From: Rufibacter roseus
Lineage (GTDB): Bacteria > Bacteroidota > Bacteroidia > Cytophagales > Hymenobacteraceae
Length of the DNA stretch: 64,000 nucleotides
Reading direction: 5' to 3'
Assembly (NCBI RefSeq): GCF_001647285.1
Contig: NZ_LRML01000002.1
Span: 310,001-374,000 of the forward strand
A program made the position numbers and the translations under genes. The notes under the pieces are model-generated. The model did not search any database and was not told where the DNA came from. It was given only the letters and a program-made list of their open reading frames with translations. Shown piece after piece: positions 61,736 to 64,000 of the stretch; the stretch's first letter is position 1, and each line of letters starts with the position of its first letter.

Positions 61736-62275
61736 ATGAATTATTTTGAGTTTTATAACCTACCGGAAAGCTTTCTACCAGATGAGAAGGCTATTCAAAC
61801 CAAATACTACGCCCTCAGCCGTGAGTTCCACCCCGACTTTTACACCATGGAGCCGCCCGAGAAGCAGCAGGAAATTTTGGAGAAGTCAACGCTTAACACC
61901 AACGCCTACCGCACCCTTTCCAATTTTGACCGCCGCATGCAGTATATTCTGGAGCAGCACGGATTATTGGAGGAAGGTGGGCAAAACGACCTGCCCCAGG
62001 ATTTTCTGGCAGAGGTAATGGAGCTAAACGAGCAGCTGATGGAACTGGAGATGGATCCAGATTCAACCCAATTCAAGATTGTCTCTGACCAAACCGGCGA
62101 AATTGAGGGTTACCTGAAGGCGGAAATTTGGCCTGTACTGGAAAACTATGAAAACTTACCGCCTGAGGCTCAGGAAGAAGCCTTGAAACAGGTAAAAAAT
62201 TATTACCTAAAGCAGCGTTACCTCTTGCGTATTAAGGAATCATTAAATAAGTTTGCACCCTCTTCTGACGAATAA
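61736..62275 (+). CDS. hscB: Fe-S cluster assembly co-chaperone HscB
   Basis: J-type co-chaperone, 179 residues. The N-terminal J domain has YFEFYNLPESF and the HPD motif in REFHPDFY; the C-terminal three-helix part binds the scaffold IscU in known systems. The start is the ATG at 61736 rather than the TTG three codons earlier. No isc/suf or hscA gene is nearby in this window. Confidence 0.9.
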   Translation: MNYFEFYNLPESFLPDEKAIQTKYYALSREFHPDFYTMEPPEKQQEILEKSTLNTNAYRTLSNFDRRMQYILEQHGLLEEGGQNDLPQDFLAEVMELNEQLMELEMDPDSTQFKIVSDQTGEIEGYLKAEIWPVLENYENLPPEAQEEALKQVKNYYLKQRYLLRIKESLNKFAPSSDE

Positions 62276-62276
62276 A

Positions 62277-62316
62277 GCGTTTCTCGCCTAGTTTTTCAGA
62301 ATCTACCGAAAAGTAG
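62277..62316. repeat. Pal40 copy between hscB and tRNA-Leu, degenerate
   Basis: GCGTTTCTCGCCTAGTTTTT followed by CAGAATCTACCGAAAAGTAG. Layout and length fit but the right arm is decayed. It is the last copy before the accessory-looking segment. Confidence 0.45.
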
Positions 62317-62321
62317 CAATT

Positions 62322-62405
62322 GCCCAGGTGGCGGAATCGGTAGACGCGTTGGTCTCAAACACCAATATCTTCACGGATGTGCCGGTTCGACTCCGGCCCT
62401 GGGTA
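62322..62405 (+). tRNA. tRNA-Leu (anticodon CAA)
   Basis: 84 bases with acceptor arms GCCCAGG/CCTGGGT, D-loop AATCGGTAGAC, anticodon stem TTGGT/ACCAA around CTCAAAC (anticodon CAA), a long variable arm as in type II tRNAs, and TTCGACTCC in the T-arm. The 3' CCA is not encoded. It reads UUG codons. Confidence 0.95.
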
Positions 62406-62417
62406 CATTTAACGAAT

Positions 62418-62454
62418 AGAAAGCCTTGTAAATCAATGATTTGCAAGGCTTTCT
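62418..62454 (+). terminator. terminator after tRNA-Leu
   Basis: AGAAAGCCTTG and CAAGGCTTTCT form an 11-bp stem that extends inward through TAAATCA/TGATTTG with one mismatch, followed by TGTTTT. Confidence 0.8.
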
Positions 62455-62461
62455 TGTTTTC

Positions 62462-62480
62462 AGGGGACACTTTAGGGGAC
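62462..62480 (+). repeat. AGGGGAC direct repeats 3' of the tRNA
   Basis: AGGGGAC at 62462-62468 and 62474-62480, five bases apart, ~57 bases past the tRNA end. The layout recalls integrase arm-type sites beside tRNA attachment sites, but no integrase gene is in view. Confidence 0.4.
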
Positions 62481-62777
62481 GGTTTTAGCTCTTTTACTTT
62501 TTGTAAAAGCCACACTAAGGAGAATCGTGATAAAACGTTAAGGTAGAATACTTAAGAAAAGTGAACTTACTAAATCATATATAGTATATTCGGCAGTGCA
62601 GTTACGATTATCTGTCAATTTATACAATAAACCGTATGTTTAGCTCAATACATATTGCAGATAAACCGAACAACTCCGTATATCCTCTAGTTAGCACAAA
62701 ATTAAAGTAAACTAGACTTATAGAAATATACATAATTGGGCTATATTCAGAGAGTTTTCTGTCTAATGCTCTAATTA

Positions 62778-62819
62778 CATTAAAAATCCCTTCAGATATT
62801 ACCGAAAGGATTTTTAATG
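62778..62819 (-). terminator. terminator of the GNAT gene
   Basis: CATTAAAAATCC and GGATTTTTAATG are exact 12-base arms around an 18-base loop, starting 12 bases after the GNAT stop codon in the leftward direction. Confidence 0.7.
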
Positions 62820-62830
62820 CATTGGAAAAC

Positions 62831-63319
62831 TTAACTATCATTAAGTTTTTTTTCCATATAAGCGGTCCCCGTTAAGACTACTGGTTGATAGGGTGGGATT
62901 TCTACAAATCCAAATGAACGATACAGTTCTTTTGCCTTTGTAAGACTGGGAATTACCTCCAGACGTAGAGCATCAAATTTTAATATCTTCGCTTCCTCAA
63001 TAGCCCTTTTCAATAATTGGGCACCAATCTTAAATTGGCGAAACGCTGGTCGTACATAAAATCTTTTCAATTCCGAGATTGCTGGTTCTGATTCTCGGAT
63101 TGCAACACAGCCAACGGCTACTTCATTTGAGTAAGCTAGTAGTAAGGCTCCTTTCGGAGGGGTATATTGTTCTGGCAAAGCATTTAATTCAGCCTCAAAG
63201 TTTGGAAATCCTGCATTAAAATCTATAGCATTTGCGTACTCTTGAAATAACTGGCGGCCATCATTAAACTCCAGACTAGAATTTGCTACGACCAATTTTA
63301 TCAAATTTAAATTTTCCAT
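62831..63319 (-). CDS. GNAT-family N-acetyltransferase
   Basis: Acetyl-CoA-dependent acetyltransferase, 162 residues. VAVGCVAIRESEPAISELKR is the strand pair before the acetyl-CoA loop, RPAFRQFKIGAQLL is the modified R/QxxGxG/A loop, and KELYRSFGFVEIPPY closes the fold. The N-terminal SSLEFNDGRQLFQEYANAI resembles putative GNATs annotated near transport genes. Base composition is more A+T-rich than the core genes. Substrate unknown. Confidence 0.88.
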   Translation of the reverse strand: MENLNLIKLVVANSSLEFNDGRQLFQEYANAIDFNAGFPNFEAELNALPEQYTPPKGALLLAYSNEVAVGCVAIRESEPAISELKRFYVRPAFRQFKIGAQLLKRAIEEAKILKFDALRLEVIPSLTKAKELYRSFGFVEIPPYQPVVLTGTAYMEKKLNDS

Positions 63320-63350
63320 CAGTTTTAGTTTGAAGGTTCTTAGCTCCTGT

Positions 63351-64000
63351 TTATCGTTCTTTTCTTGAAAAGTAAGTTGCCCCTATGCTGGCTATAATGA
63401 CACAAATAATCGATAACCATTGGGCAAGGCTCAGGTATTCTTTCAGAAAAAGCAAACCGGAAAGTGCGCCAAATGCGGGATGTAAACTCATCAGGATACC
63501 AAAGGTTTTGGAGGGAAGTAGCCGAAGTGCACCCATCTCTAAAGTAAAGGGAATAGCACTAGTTAAAAAGGCAACTGCAACTCCTATCAACAAAAGAGGT
63601 ACATTTAAGGCAGCTAATCCTCCACTGAAAATTCCAAAAGGTAAAACAAGTGCGGAAGCAAATATCATTCCTACAGCTACAGCATCCCCACTTTTCATGA
63701 TTTGAGACACCTTTCCCCCTAATACTATATAGCCAGCCCATAAGGCTCCGGCCAATAAAGCCAGAGCAACACCTAGTAAATCAACATTATTGTTTTGCCA
63801 GGGAGCAATAAGGGCTATCCCTAAACAAGCTAAAAGCACCCAAAGCAAATCAAGCAGTTTTCTTGACCCTACCAACGCTAAAACCAATGGCCCTGTAAAC
63901 TCAATAGTAACTCCCAGACCTAATGGTATGCGTTTTATGGCTAAGTAAAATACCAGATTCATAGCACCCAGGCAGGTGCCGTAGGCAAGGCAGTATACCC
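63351..64000 (-). CDS. EamA/RhtA-type exporter, N-terminus beyond the window
   Basis: The frame stays open to the right edge (AYGTCLGAMNLVFYLAI precedes the internal Met at 63962), so the gene continues outside. At least eight hydrophobic helices remain of a ten-helix DMT-superfamily transporter. IPLGLGVTIEFTGPLVLAL and EMGALRLLPSKTFGILMSLHPAFGAL fit the RhtA (threonine/homoserine exporter) branch. It is 31 bases upstream of the GNAT gene on the same strand, probably one transcript. Confidence 0.85.
   Translation of the reverse strand, partial: VYCLAYGTCLGAMNLVFYLAIKRIPLGLGVTIEFTGPLVLALVGSRKLLDLLWVLLACLGIALIAPWQNNNVDLLGVALALLAGALWAGYIVLGGKVSQIMKSGDAVAVGMIFASALVLPFGIFSGGLAALNVPLLLIGVAVAFLTSAIPFTLEMGALRLLPSKTFGILMSLHPAFGALSGLLFLKEYLSLAQWLSIICVIIASIGATYFSRKER

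Larger units (their letters stand above)
62406..62830. other. AT-rich non-coding stretch after tRNA-Leu
   Basis: 425 bases with a terminator just after the tRNA, a pair of AGGGGAC direct repeats (62462-62468, 62474-62480), a weak T-rich hairpin near 62482-62520, and a terminator for the GNAT gene. The part 62525-62775 is A+T-rich and has no supported gene; a 73-codon leftward frame there overlaps the terminator and looks spurious. Confidence 0.65.

Noticed and set aside
62406-62515. Integrase remnant right of the tRNA
   Set aside because: A short antisense frame exists but has no recombinase motif; it is largely the tRNA and its terminator read backwards.
62620-62841. 73-codon leftward frame after tRNA-Leu
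   Set aside because: It overlaps the GNAT terminator and the end of the GNAT gene, and shows no domain or signal; most likely chance in AT-rich DNA.
1-64000. CRISPR array
   Set aside because: Pal40 copies are numerous but not regularly spaced with unique spacers, and no cas-like gene is present. No direct-repeat array was found.

Overview
This window looks like chromosomal DNA of a pigmented, gliding-type member of the Bacteroidota, most likely Cytophagales/Hymenobacteraceae (Rufibacter-Pontibacter-Hymenobacter range). The evidence is: two Por/T9SS cargo proteins (one type A and one type B sorting domain), the Bacteroidota -7 promoter motif TAnnTTTG in front of many genes, a five-gene crt operon ending in ispH, a CrtW ketolase, a Bacteroidota-type succinate dehydrogenase, and an ftsL/ftsI/murE gene order typical of the phylum. 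Species identity is inference.

Layout. 0-9 kb: end of a T9SS cargo gene, aconitase, a TlpA-like lipoprotein, a DinB-family gene broken by one in-frame amber codon, an AT-rich metallo-beta-lactamase-fold gene, a polyprenyl diphosphate synthase, an alpha/beta hydrolase and folK. 9-19 kb: a FlaA1/PglF-type sugar dehydratase, fabD, a large type B T9SS protein and the sdhCAB operon. 19-35.3 kb: an FMN reductase, then a complete dcw (division and cell wall) cluster read leftward, mraZ-rsmH-ftsL-ftsI-murE-mraY-murD-ftsW-murG-murC-ftsQ-ftsA-ftsZ, with a good promoter and a cluster of DnaA boxes at its head. 35.5-39 kb: a Cys-rich small protein, a TonB-dependent receptor and a secreted heavy-metal-associated protein, which together look like a metal-handling set. 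39-47.2 kb: a carotenoid region (crtW; crtI-crtB-orf-crtY-ispH; an ECF sigma factor; a CarH-like B12 photoreceptor regulator; crtZ), consistent with light-controlled synthesis of a ketolated and hydroxylated beta-carotene such as astaxanthin. 47-53 kb: enoyl-CoA hydratase, comEC, phoH, a SAM hydrolase-type enzyme and a quinol-monooxygenase-like protein. 53.4-61.4 kb: a CzcCBA-type heavy-metal RND efflux operon facing a two-component system; four 11-bp direct repeats sit just upstream of its promoter. 61.7-64 kb: hscB, tRNA-Leu(CAA), then AT-richer DNA with a GNAT acetyltransferase and a truncated RhtA/EamA exporter, which looks like the start of an accessory region.

The strongest unexplained signal is a family of short palindromes. 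Their consensus is a perfect 40-bp inverted repeat, CTGTTTTAGGCCTGTTTTTC followed by its reverse complement. About 25 recognisable copies lie in 64 kb, in most of the longer intergenic gaps of the core part, and several lie inside genes (comEC twice, murD twice, murC, and possibly murE, folK, crtI). Some copies are fused to terminators or nested in larger AT-rich inverted repeats. None was seen in the last 1.5 kb after the tRNA. A second dense signal is an array of six hairpins in about 350 bp between crtW and ispH.
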